Source: Datisca glomerata
Lineage: Eukaryota; Streptophyta; Magnoliopsida; Cucurbitales; Datiscaceae
Assembly: GCA_003255025.1 (NCBI GenBank)
Contig: QANY01013350.1
Span: forward strand, 186,001 to 250,000
Direction of reading: 5' to 3'
Length of the DNA: 64,000 bases
Shown: positions 47,582 through 60,999 of the stretch, piece after piece
Position numbering within the stretch: position 1 is the stretch's first letter
Layout of the letters: each line of letters opens with the position of its first letter
Made by a program: the position numbers and the translations under genes
The notes under the pieces: generated by a model
What the model was told of the DNA's origin: nothing
Database searches by the model: none
Seen by the model: only the letters and a program-made list of their open reading frames with translations

Positions 47582-48950
47582 GATCTTCACAAAAGCTATG
47601 AGTTTATTCTGTTTTAGAAAATAAAAGATTTAAATTCCAATACTACTTGGTGAGGATTGGAAATAGAGAGAGAGACCGAGATAGAGATCGAGACATGGTC
47701 CCTCCCTTGTTTAGTTCATGTTCTCTATCTCTGTTACGGTCTGACCCTTCACTTTACTAATTTGTCGTGTATGGGTCTTTCTTGTGCAATATAGATTTGT
47801 TTTTATTGTTAATCTAGCTTTGACCTCCAACACGATAGTGCTTGTTTGTGTACCTGAATATGACCCTTGTATAAGTGTATTTTATGGTTAAAATATATTT
47901 ACCCTTTAATAAAAAAGGATTTTCTAAAATTAGAAAAATATTATAAGGGTAAAATGAGATTCAAAAGTTTTTCCTCCCTTAAACCTCTTTTTAAGATATT
48001 ATAAATATGAATGAATTATTGATTTTAGATTATGGATACATAAGGACCACTGCTATAAATAATACTATACATTTGATCGTGAAATTTCGCTTGCTTGTTG
48101 AACCCTGTTAATTGCATGAAAGTAGGATACTCCAAATTCATCCATACTTAAAAAATCGTAGGTTCGAATCATACTACTCTCACTTCACTTTTAAAATTTG
48201 TAACTTTGACCTAGTAATAGTAGTAGTAGTAATAGTAGTAATAATAACAACAACAACAACGGTAGGAGATGGAGATATCCAAGTCAGGACACCAAGTGGC
48301 AACTTATTGTTGATTCATCTTGTAAACTCATTTTATTTGTTAGCTCAAGTCATGCTACTCTCAGATCACTCAGATGTTTTTATCCTTCTTTTTGAAGTAA
48401 GAGAGTCGTTTGGAACTAGACTATATCTCACTTCAAATCTAGGTCATCCAAAACAGATCAGACGATCCATCAAAGAAATTGCCCTCCATCATTCCTTGTG
48501 AAATATAGTAACAATAGAAACCTCTTCTAATAGATTTAGATTCTCATTCATTACTTAGCACAAGTTAAGATGTAGTTGCATCTGAGTCGTCCATCTAAAT
48601 CTGAACGAACTAGATAAGGTCTAGAAAAGCAAAAAAGAATTTTTTTTTTTCCGGAAGTGCACTTTACAATTAGGCCAAATCTAGTTCATCTAGATTGGAT
48701 GGACGGTAAAGTCTGGCCCGTCTGCCCTTGCTTAGCATCGGTAAAGGATCAGTTTCCTCTTTTGACCGCATTGTGAAACATACCTTATAATAACTGAAAA
48801 TAGAAGACCATATCGGTGAAATGGGTATTGTAAATATATACAAATTATTTTGAAATTGAACAATGAACAGTTCTTGCTAATTCTGTTTCGAGGAAATTAT
48901 TTACAGCAAACACCATAATTGAAAACAATAGAAACATTTTGTCTCAGTCA
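47582..48950. other. Intergenic spacer downstream of the RD21 gene; hidden end of the hAT element expected here
   Basis: No gene is supported. By the nesting logic, the missing 5' end of the minus-strand hAT transposon should begin at 47582, but no terminal repeat matching TAGCGGTAGAGCC was found. A trinucleotide repeat (AGTAATAGTAGTAGT then AACAACAAC) lies at 48213-48260. A tRNA-like GTAGGTTCGAATCATACT is at about 48160-48178. Confidence 0.4.
48587..48705. repeat. Fold-back (imperfect inverted repeat)
   Basis: GTCGTCCATCTAAATCTGAA...AACTAGAT on the left is imperfectly complementary to ATCTAGTTCATCTAGATT...GGATGGACG on the right. The arms are about 35 bp, separated by about 50 bp. It could be a small MITE relic near the RD21 3' end. 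Confidence 0.6.
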
Positions 48951-49052
48951 TAAATAAAGGGTGCTTTAATTGTTAGTTCACACCGATGACACGCAATTCC
49001 ACCATCTTCCGCCGGTGAATAGGTAGGCCATCGAGACCCAACATAAGGTTTC

Positions 49053-51489
<2,437 letters not shown>

Positions 51490-51552
51490 GATTGTGGGGC
51501 TAGAGAGAGATGGGAATGTGGTCAGATAAAGGTAAAGATGGGTATTGGGTTG

Positions 51553-51560
51553 GTTATATG
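51553..51560 (-). promoter_or_regulatory. TATA-like element of the RD21-type gene
   Basis: CATATAAC on the minus strand lies about 65 bp upstream of the ATG. It is followed by a CT-rich leader (ATCTCTCTCTAGCCCC), as in many plant promoters. The element is non-canonical, so its use is uncertain. Confidence 0.4.
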
Positions 51561-51869
51561 TAGGGAATGTGGAGATGGGATGTGATTGTTGAGAGGTGAG
51601 AGGTGAGAGAGGTTGGGACAAGGTTGACAGAGTGACAGATAAGTTGGGGATTGGCTGAAGAGACGGACGAGCTGCGATAAATTAGGAGTTCGTATCTGTC
51701 GAGGAACAAATTGTCATTTCATGCGTGAGAAAAAAATTTCGAGAAGAATTGAATATTAAATACTAATTCGTGTCAAAATTTATGATATTAAGTTTTAAAT
51801 CTTAAAATTTATTTAATTTTTTAAAAATATATTTATTTACTCCACTCAAAAGTTAAACGAAAAACATTA

Positions 51870-51965
51870 TATTTTAAAATCTTTGTCTGTGTTGTGTATG
51901 TTTCCGCCCGAGAGAATCTTATGTGGATAGTAGATTACATGTCGCCTCACAGTTGAGACGAGACT
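51870..51965 (+). repeat. Fragment of a Gypsy (Tat-like) LTR, 3' part only
   Basis: Sequence from TTTGTCTGTGTTGTG to GTCGCCTCACAGTTGAG aligns, at about three quarters of positions by eye, with the last ~90 bp of the LTR at 62920-63659. It is in the same orientation. The upstream LTR part is missing. Confidence 0.6.
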
Positions 51966-51972
51966 ACATGTC

Positions 51973-52370
51973 GAGCACCACAACTCGTCAGGTGGGAAAT
52001 GAGCTCTAGTTGGGAGTAGAAATGTTTGGCTAAACTCCAAAAATCAAAAAACGATGAGTGGCGTGATGTTCTATCCCGTTAGTCGGGATTCGAAAATGGT
52101 GATTGGCACGGTGTCCTAACACGCCAGTCGAGATAAAAAAGTGATGTCTACCGAGCACCCTATCTCGTCAGACAGGAACATAGCTCTAGTCGAACATAAT
52201 TGCTTGGCTAGGCTCCAAAAATAAAAAACTGATGACTGTCGTGATGTTCTAGCCCGCCAGTCCGGATTAAAAAGTGATGACTGACGGGTACTCTAGCGCA
52301 CCAGTCACGATCAAAAGATGATGTCTGCCGAGCACCCCATCTCGTCAGACAAGAAAGGAGCTCCAAGCAA
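51973..52370 (+). repeat. Tandem repeat, ~180-bp unit, about two copies
   Basis: GAGCACC(C/A)...CTCGTCAG followed by GGAGCTC-like text recurs at about 51975, 52160 and 52338. Between these, GGCTA(A/G)(A/G)CTCCAAAAAT...GATGA(G/C)TG(G/T)CGTGATGTTCTA is repeated. Such repeats in the 3' untranslated region are a feature of Tat-lineage Gypsy elements. Confidence 0.75.
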
Positions 52371-52839
52371 TAGTAAAAATACCTGACAAAACCCTAGGAA
52401 GAAAAAAAAGGAAAAAAGCTATGATCTAAGAAAAGGATGACCAGCTAGATGCCTAAGGAAAATGGGCTCCCCACTGAACAAGAACGCCCAATCAAGTATT
52501 AAAGAAAATGAACCTCAACCATGGTAGAAGTACACAGATAAATACTGGGAAATGGTTTGGAACAGGTCTACTCGAACAGACCCATTGTAGAGGGCAGCAG
52601 GACTCCCTAAAGATATGACAAAGTTGTTCGAACCAACCTTTTCCAAATGGGCCAACCCGCCTCGAAGGAAAAATCATGTTACACAAGGAAAAAGTAAGCC
52701 TAAAGGTTAGGACAGACAAATATTAATAAAGATACCCGAGGTCAGATCAAAAGCAGTGAAACAACAAGGTCAAAGAATTCAAAGTTCATATGGATCAAGG
52801 TAAAAGAGGAGACAAAAGTTTGACAAAAATATTTAAGCA

Positions 52840-53855
52840 ATAAAAGATGGGAAAATTACAAGCAACGAAGAACACAACAAGTTAAACAATAAGGCATATG
52901 GAAAATTCGCCAGCATCAATAGTAGGAGCCAGTGAAGTTTTAGCTTGGCCATCAACCTCGATTGAGTTGGGCGGCGGTGGAAGGACCTCCCCTTTAGGGT
53001 GATCCGGAGGCAAAGGATGAGAGACCTCCGCACGCAAATCGATTAAATCATAGGAGCTAGGCAGAAAGGGGAGCTTGAGAGAGACAAGTGGAGACTTGGG
53101 AACATCCAGACGGACAATGGAAGAATGCAACATCCCGGCAACTTTCTTTTTTAGCTTCACGAGCATAAGGAACCATAACCCACTCATAGGCTAACTGCAT
53201 AGGAGTGGGTAAAGGGTCAGGCTATCATTTGAAGAAACTCAATTCCCACTCAGGATGGTTGTTGATGATTTCTTCACGTTAAATTTCATAACCCAAGGAA
53301 TACTCCATGAGAAGGGCTGTTTGAAACTCCGAGGGCGCCTTGAAGTCTTCCATCCCGTTGGCGTGACCATCAGTCCACCAGCCGTAATTCTCTTTCGACT
53401 GGGTCTCCGCCAAGTCAAGCTTCCTCCATTTTCCCTTTTATTGTTCTTTGCCTGAGTTCAAGAATGAATCTCCCGAGAAATCTAGCCCTTCAGGTTCCTG
53501 ACCTTGTCCTTCAGAATGTTTTCCTACTGCCATATATGGTGACAACCTTCTCCCGGTCATATAACCAAGCCTCCAGCACCCTACGAGCATTAGTAGCTTG
53601 ATCGACCTAATCCCTGGCTTCAACTAACTCCCTCTCGAGGCCCCTCAATTTTCCAACCTCCGACTGGACCTTGTCATAGGCATTGTGGAGAGGAACCTGT
53701 ATAGCCTCTAAAACTTGGTTTTCACGACGGTCAAGGTGTACCACCATCACCGTATTAAAGGGAAAGATCTGTGAAAGAAAAATAAGGAAGCAGGTCAGGA
53801 ACTATATATGGATGAAAGAATAAGGTAGTATGCCAGAGCCGAAACTTACATCAAG
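52840..53855 (-). pseudogene. Gag-like antisense ORF of a Tat-like element, C-terminal part
   Basis: Minus-strand frames read NTVMVVHLDRRENQVLEAIQ, then a coiled-coil-like KVQSEVGKLRGLERELVEA, a stop, VLEAWLYDREKVV, and later SYDLIDLRAEVSHPLPPDHP. An intron is plausible just inside the left edge of the CACTA insertion (GTAAGTTT...TTTCACAG at about 53848-53770). The character fits the 'putative gypsy-type transposase' (PF04195-like) proteins carried antisense in some Gypsy elements. Stops make it non-functional. The N-terminal part is at 61.0-62.1 kb. Confidence 0.5.
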
Positions 53856-53861
53856 CACTAC

Positions 53862-55290
53862 AAGAAATATAATATTCTATAGGAAAAAAATACAAGAGTT
53901 TCACTATCCTCTTATTGAAAACTCGAAACAACAAGAGAATTAAAAATCAAGTAAAATTTATACATGTAAAAAGTGAAAAAAAAAGCGGTAGGGGCAAAGT
54001 AGAAGTGCGGGATCACTTAAACAAAAATTGGACCCCAATTTGCTTGAAAACTCATTTCCCTCTCGAGCTCTCATTTCCCTCTCGGCCATCATCTCTGAAA
54101 CACACCAAATTCATGATTTTCTTCTCCATTTTAGAGAAGCTCTGAAAATCCTTTCATAGAGCTCGCAATTTTCTCTCTAAAAATCATTTTTTCTCTACCC
54201 ACCATTCTTCTCGTGCAATTTCTCCCTCTCAGACGACCTATGGCTGGACTTCGACAGAGCTTCTCCTTCTCAGACGACCTAGGGCTTGAAGATTCTCAGT
54301 GATTAGCTTCTCTCTCACTCTCTCGTTCAAAGACAAAGGAACTAGGGTTACAGATTGATTTTTAGGTTTGAGCTTTAAATTTTTGCATGTCGTCCTTCTA
54401 AAAAAATTCTGCGAACCGAAGGCTTGTCCTTTCCTCCCTTTCCTCCATTGTTCCCTATGATTGTTTTGTGTGGTTATATGAATTTCCTCTACAATTTTAT
54501 GTTCTGAATTTCCTTTTTCTCCATTGTTCCCTGTGAAGCGAAGGCTTGTTAATTCGAAAAATAAAATAGAGGGCTTGTTAGAGAGATATACATCAGGTAG
54601 CTAAAGGACTTCTTGAGATGAAGTCAATCCCCTTTGACTGAAACGTAGGACCTACATTATTTTATCTTGATTTTGAACGCAAGACTTACAAATTGTTCTT
54701 GAATATATTACTGGAGTTTTTTAACTTGATTTTAAACATGCTAGAATGTTACAGACTCTACTTTTAATTACTAAAATTGTTTAAAGCTTATGTTTTTAAC
54801 TATATATGTGTGTTTAAAAAAACTATATATGTGTGTTGCATTCGTTGCACTATGTATTGCATCAACTGCAAGTGTTTTTCCAATCTACTCATATATGCGT
54901 GTTTAAAAAAACTATATATGTGTGTTTTAATTGTAGCGTGAGTTATAGTAGCTTAGATAAAGAGCAGCCAATTGCCAATGAACCATACCCATATGGTTGA
55001 GATAGGGACACTAGCCGACTCTTTGCCTTTGCACTAACAGTTGTTCCTTTAGTCTTTGTGCCATATGAGGATACATATATGTGTTATCCTATGTCCATGG
55101 GTAGCGTCCACAAAAAATACCCATAAATTCTTCATATAATGATTGTATTCAATATATATTATATATATACATGATAAGTGTATACATGTTTATTTGTAAA
55201 AACTGAATAAATTTGACATGTTTTATTTAACGCCTACAAGTACGAACTAAATGTATGCAAATAATATCTTTCTTATATTTATAGTTGTAG
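53862..55290 (+). promoter_or_regulatory. CACTA 'B' subterminal region and transposase gene leader
   Basis: There is no ORF of note. It comprises subterminal repeats, a CT-rich leader (54060-54320), CTAGGGTTACAGATTGATTTTTAG at 54345, and AT-rich sequence in which TATATGTGTGTTTAAAAAAAC is repeated at about 54805 and 54895. The leader is shared with CACTA 'A', so it is probably the transposase promoter and 5'UTR. Confidence 0.4.
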
Positions 55291-55295
55291 TTTCC

Positions 55296-58200
55296 ATGAT
55301 AGATAAAGATTGGGTGCATTGTAAGAGGTAATGTAAATTAATTCTCACGCTAGTACAATTTTAGTTTTGACAAAGATAGTTTAAGTACTTAGATTTTACT
55401 TTTGAATTAATAGAGCTTCAGACGAATACATGCAAGGAGCAAGACAATTCATTAGAGAGCCATGGCTAATGCAGACCATCCTGAAAAATTTATGAGCCCT
55501 TGTAGGAAATGCAGGAATATGAGTCATCAATATTCGAATGATGTTTTTTAGCATTTAATTATCAAAGGCATGGATCCTACATATACAAATTGGTATAATC
55601 ATAGAGAACCTGTTAGGTATGATGAAGATGATGAAATGGATGCGGTTGATGATGCTTATAACTTATACAGAACAACATACGAACATGATGAATAGTATAT
55701 GGAGCACTCTACGCGAAGACATGAGGACTTTAGCAAAACAATAGATGATGCCATGACCCATTAATATCCAAGTTGTACGAGGTTCACAAAGTTATCAGCT
55801 ATTGTGACTCTTTACAAACTAAAACTGTAAGTCAGTGGACTGATAAAAGTTTCAATACTCTTATAGAGACTTTGGGTGATATGTTACCACCTGAAAATGT
55901 GCTACCCAATACCATGTACTCTGTGAAAAATTTTCTTAGAAAATTCAATTTGGGATATACAAAAATTCATGCATGTGTGAATGATTGTTGTCTCTTTAGA
56001 AAAGAGATGAAAAATCTGGAGACATGTCTGAAATGTGGTTCTTCAAGATGGAAAACTGATAAACATACAAATAAAATTAGAAAAAAAGTGTTCCAGAAAA
56101 AGTTCTACGCTATTTACCTATGATTCCAAGGTTTAGGAGAATGTTCATGTCTCTAAAAATGGCTGAAGCTTTAATGTGGCATTCCTACAACAAAAGCAAT
56201 GACGGGAAATTGTGTCACCCAATAGACTCTGTGGCATGGGACTTGGTGAATGAAAAATGACCAGCTTTTTTAAGCGATCCACAAAATCTTAGACTTGGCC
56301 TTGCATCAGATGGTATCAACCCATTCAGAAGTCTAAGTACCAACTATAGCTGGCCAGTCATGTTTATCACATACAACTTATCACCGTCGTTATGCATGAA
56401 GAAAGAAAATATCATGTTGACATTATTGATTCTTGGTCCAAAGCAACCTGGCAACGACATTGATATTTATTTGCAACCACTCATAGATGATTTGCAAGAA
56501 CTGTGGAATAATGGTGTGCAAATGTGTGATTCCTTCTAGAAGGGGTTTATCAATTTGAGGGCAATTTTGTTGTGGACTATTAATGATTTTCCAACTTATG
56601 GCAATCTTGTTGGATGCACAACAAAGGGCAAGAAGGCATGTCCTACTTGTGGTATGAATACTCACTCACGTTAGTTGAAATATAGCAAGAAGTGCGCATA
56701 TATGGGGCATAGACGTTTTTTGCCACCAAATCATCATTTAAGGACAAAAAGTCTTGGTTTGACAGAAATGAAGAGAAAGATAATGCACGTAGAGTCATGA
56801 CTGGAGTCACCATTGCTCGGAAGCTTACTGACTTTGTGAATGATTTTGGAAAAGCTGCTAAGAAGAAAGGAAAAAAGACTGGGGAAGTTATTACCATTTG
56901 AAAGAAATGATCAATATTTTTTTATTTACCCTAATGGGAGGTACCCATTTTCTAAATTTATATTTACATTACAAAGTAATTGGCTCAACTTAGTTAGATT
57001 TGACATTAAGCCAGATATCTTTTATTTTGTACGGGTTGGCGTTGCACCATAATTTAGATGTCATGCACATTGAAAAAAATATTTGTGAAACCCTTCTTGG
57101 TACATTGTTGAACATGAATGACAAATCAAAAGATGGGTATAATGCTCGTTTAGATTTGAAGAACGTGATAATTAGACATCACTTGAATCCACAAAAGGGT
57201 GATAAGACCTATTTTCCAGTAGCTCAACATTCACTATCAAAAGATGAGAGACTATTTAATCTCAAGTTACCCGATGGGTATAGCTTAAATATCAGAAATT
57301 GCATATCAGTGAAAGAGTGCAAGATTTTGGGGCTGAAATCTTTTGGTTCTCATGTTCTAATTCAACAGTTGCTTGCTACTGCTTTAAGGGGATTGCTTCC
57401 AACAGGACCAAGAAGTACGATTTACAGATTGTGCTCATTTTTTAACAGGCTATGTCAACGTGTTATTAGAAAAAATGCAATATTTGGAGGATGAGATCGT
57501 TCAGACGTTGTGCATATTGGAAAGATACTTCCCCATTCCTTTTTTGGCATCACTTACCAATACATTTAGGAAGAGAAGCATGTTTATGTGGTCTTGTCCA
57601 ATTCCGTTGGATAGATCCTTTCGAACAGTAACTTTTATTCATTATTTTAATTTATATTTACAATGATCGTGAAAACTATATTGAGTTTGATTTAGTAGTT
57701 CACTTATAGATATATGAAGATACTCAAAGGATACATTAGGAATCATGCACGACCTGAAGGATGCATTGCAGAATGTTATCTTGTAGAAGAGTGCATTAAA
57801 TTTTGTAGTGAGTTTCTAGAGCAAGCAAGTGAAATAGAACATCAACAATGCCATAATGAAGAGTTTTCTAGTGATGTTATCCTTGAAGGGCGCCCAATAT
57901 CAAAAGGAACACAAATTACCATGAGTGATGAATTGTTGGAAAGTGCTCATCATTGTGTCGTGTTAAACATGTCTATAATTGAACCATTTATACAGTAAGT
58001 TGTCTAGTCATTATCTAGTCAATATGTCATGTCGTATATATTAATAACATTGAAGTCCACATACTTTAAACATAATTTATTAGGGTACATTTGGAGGAGT
58101 TGAAGCAATCCAATATATCCCTTCAAAAGATGGCAACCTGTTGTGGAAGAGACATACAGAGATGTTTACAACATGGTTGAAAAAGAAGGTTATATGCCAG

Positions 58201-58892
58201 CAATAGTTTAGGCTTTAAGCGTGACATATTAACGTTTACAACTATACTATGCTAACATATCTTAAGCTTATCTAACAGATTCACATATCTTCATCTTCAA
58301 CAAATGAGCAAGACTTATTGAGATGGCTTGCAAATGGTCCTCGTAAAAATGCAATGTCATTTACTGGCTTTGCCATTAATGGATATCGATTTCACACAAA
58401 GGAAGCTGAAAATTTTAGAAAAAATAGTGGTGTCTCTGTTGAAACTACAACAATGTGTAGATCAAGTGCGAAAGATCACAAGTAACTGATGTGGTTGCTT
58501 ATTATGGGATGATAAAGGATATTATTTGGTTAGATTATTACAAATTTCAGCTTCGAATCTTCAAGTGTGATTGGGCTAATGTTGGTAATGGTGTTAGAGT
58601 TGAAGATGGTTTTACCCTTGTTAACCTACACCAAGGTCAAAATCAGTTTGTGAGGGAGCCTTTTATACTAGCATCTTGAGCTAATCAAGACTTTTACTCT
58701 GAAGAAAATGATTCCTCCAATTGGTATGTGCTAGTTAGATCCCCACCGCGGGGATTTCAAGAGATGGACATCCTTGATGACAATGAAGATACAAGTAACA
58801 TGCAATTAGAATCTACGACGTGTGGGATTGACATAGATGGTGGTGATATTAGTTTTGTAAGAGAGGATTGTGAGGACTTACTTGTAGCATGA
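55296..58892 (+). pseudogene. TNP2-like CACTA transposase (Transposase_21), decayed
   Basis: It starts MIDKDWVHCKR at 55296, then an intron, then ASDEYMQGARQFIREPW (transposase-associated domain). The sequence continues through frameshifts to SPCRKCRNMSHQ, LIIKGMDPTYTNWYNHREPV, the transposase core (FLRKFNLGYTKIHACVNDCC, LETCLKCGSSRWKTDKHTNK, LRLGLASDGINPF, HNLDVMHIEKNICETLLGTL), a DUF4218-like part (VNVLLEKMQYLEDEIVQTLC) and a DUF4216-like part (DIIWLDYYKFQLRIFKCDWA, LVNLHQGQNQF). It ends EDCEDLLVA at 58892. This transposase class binds subterminal repeats and cuts CACTA ends. Several stops and frameshifts inactivate it. Confidence 0.85.
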
Positions 58893-59111
58893 TCAATTTC
58901 CACTAAAGATTATGTAATTTTGTGATCTTTTTTATTGTAAATATTCATCGAGGACATCTATTTTTTAATCTGTGTATATACTCATCAAGTTTATCTCTCT
59001 GTGATCTGTTTGTATTCATCTATTTTCATTAATTAGTTGTTAAGATTGTTAGTCTTCTAGTTTATATACTAGTTGATATTAATGTTTTAATATTTTGATA
59101 TAGGTTCAATT

Positions 59112-59912
59112 ATGGCTCTAATCACTAAGAAAAGGTCTAATCGGAGGTCATCGCATGGGAACAAGCTACAACAAACAGTAGATCTTTATTTAGATTCTCC
59201 TGCAACACGTACGAGGGGGTTGTTCGTAAGTTAATTCCATGAGAGGAATCTCCTAGATATGAGATTCCACAATGTGATGCCCCTGAAATCCTTTTAGATT
59301 CACCCGCAAGACATACAAGGGGATCTAGTCTCAGAGTTGCGTCACCTCAAAAACATCAATCTCCTAACCACTCACAACCTATTGGAGATGGCTAACATGC
59401 AAGTGACCTCCCACCACAAGTCCAACCAAAATTCCCTGAAAAAGTTGAAAGAGCGAGAGGTCAAACAAAAATGAATAATATTTCCGTGGAGTTTGGTATA
59501 AGATAATTTGTTATGACAAATCATGTAGAACAACCTATTAGAGAAGAGTCTCTGAAACTATCTTCCTTCAGGTATGAGAGAAATTCTATGGAAATCTGTG
59601 CACGTACTAACATTTAATTGTTAAGTTTACCTTTCAGCTTTGTTTATTGTTCTAGTAAGGACTATATTTCTTACTGTGATACTAGGCACGATACCATATT
59701 GATGACTATGTGAAAAGAAAATGATACAACAAATGGGTCACCTTTGGTTATGTTCTAAATCATCGCTTGTGAGAAAAATAAGAGAAGCTAGTGACGATGA
59801 AGAAAAGTTACTTAGTCTTAAGCCTGGTAACATCAAATCAATTCATGACTGGAAATATTTCATCAAGGAGAAAACAAGTGTAAGATTTAAGGTAAGTACC
59901 ATAAGTATTATT
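59112..59912 (+). pseudogene. TNPA-like second CACTA gene (Transposase_24 type), partial
   Basis: MALITKKRSNRRSSHGNKLQ and the repeated LDSPA(T)RTRG start the frame. Later RGQTKMNNISVEF, then QPIREESLKLSSF, match the K-x-VEFN-x-GQPIGEES-x-KLSSFLG signature of the second CACTA gene product. The following exon-like part includes KSIHDWKYFIKEKTSVRFK. The sequence then loses similarity. The placement directly after the TNP2-like gene is as in other plant CACTA elements. Confidence 0.65.
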
Positions 59913-59940
59913 TAAAATTTCATCATGACTGTGTAAGCTA

Positions 59941-60990
59941 CAAGTGATAAATTCTTATGTTTCGCCCGGAATGGGCGAAACAAAAGAATGCCCCAAATCC
60001 CTTTAGCCCATCCCTTCTTCCCTCCACACCAAAACCCTCACCCTGACCCCATTCACCTCACTCGATCACTCACTCTCTTCTCTTTCCTTTCACTCGATCA
60101 CTTCTCTCTGTCAAAACAATAGTAGTTCTACCGTAGGCCAAATCCCTTCTTCCCTCAACAGAAAAACCCTCACCCTAAATCCCTTTTGTAAGCAGTTGCA
60201 CGATAACAACTCGATCTCTCAAGCTTTCTCTTCGAGCTTCTAGAGTCTCGCCCTCTCTCGATCTCTTTCCTTTCTCTCTCGCTAACTCACTCTCTGTCAA
60301 AGGTATGGAATTTTTGTCTTTTTCTGTATCTGATTTGTTATTCTTTTGAGAGTAATGTGATTCCAGATCTTGATCTTTTATGGGTCCTGCAATCCTGCGT
60401 GAATTTGGGATAATTTGATAACAAAAGGGGGGGAAACTGTTGATATGGTTAAAACGTAATCTGTAAAGTGTTTGTGATTAAAGCTTTTGTGTTACTATAT
60501 ATGGATTTGAATTGTGTTGTTTTCGGTTTTCAATTACGCTAAGAGGTGACTTCTCTGTGGCTTTTGTTCTGTAACTCTGTTTTGTTTCTAGAAGTCTCTT
60601 TAACTATTCGTATGAAAGATAGGAAGTACTTCTTCTATTCTGTTATGTTTCTAGATGCGAATAATGAGGATGATGATGACGATGATGAAACTCAAGCTTG
60701 TGATGCAAATAATGAGGATTTTGAACTTTTTTGTGTTTCCTGATTATATTGCTATTTAATATGATCTTTTATTGAATATTAATGTTATTAATATGATGTT
60801 TTGTTGGATTTTAATGATAATTACATATTATTGGCATGATATAATCTAATGATTCAATTTTTTCTTAGTTATATTATATATAATAAATTTAATAGCATTA
60901 TTTTCCAAAACAGTGCATGGAAACACCGAAATATCCAAAACGTTTCATTTTTTAAGAAAACTGAAAACGGTCACCGAAATAGAATTGACT
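59941..60990 (+). other. Unassigned block with gene-like leader and acidic ORF
   Basis: It begins with a perfect 9-bp palindromic stem, GTTTCGCCC/GGGCGAAAC at 59959-59981. CT-rich leader-like text follows (60050-60300, CTCTCTCGATCTCTTTCC). Next comes a possible donor (TCAAAG|GTATGG at about 60301) and a small plus-strand frame ending EDDDDDDETQACDANNEDFE, then stop near 60742. AT-rich sequence fills 60743-60990. It could be a captured gene 5' end or another element's promoter. I do not recognise the gene. Confidence 0.35.
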
Positions 60991-60999
60991 ACTATGCCT

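Larger units (their letters stand above)
53856..59940 (+). mobile_element. CACTA element 'B' with transposase genes, 3' end missing
   Basis: The left end is CACTACAAGAAATATAATA at 53856. The first ~500 bp parallel the 5' end of CACTA 'A' (AAAAGTGAAAAAA, GTGCGGGA, GACCTAGGGCTTG, TTCAAAGACAAAGGAACTAG). TNP2-like and TNPA-like transposase remnants follow. No complementary CTTGTAGTG end occurs between here and 64 kb, so the 3' terminus is deleted. The element sits within the gag-like antisense ORF of the surrounding Tat-like element; the left flank is AAG. Confidence 0.8.

Noticed and set aside
48155..48180. tRNA gene suggested by GTAGGTTCGAATC
   Set aside because: Only a B-box-like motif is present. 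There is no convincing A box, acceptor stem or anticodon arm.
48112..48501. 129-codon plus-strand frame
   Set aside because: It runs through a trinucleotide microsatellite (a Val/Ile/Thr-rich run) and has no family resemblance, promoter or splice context.
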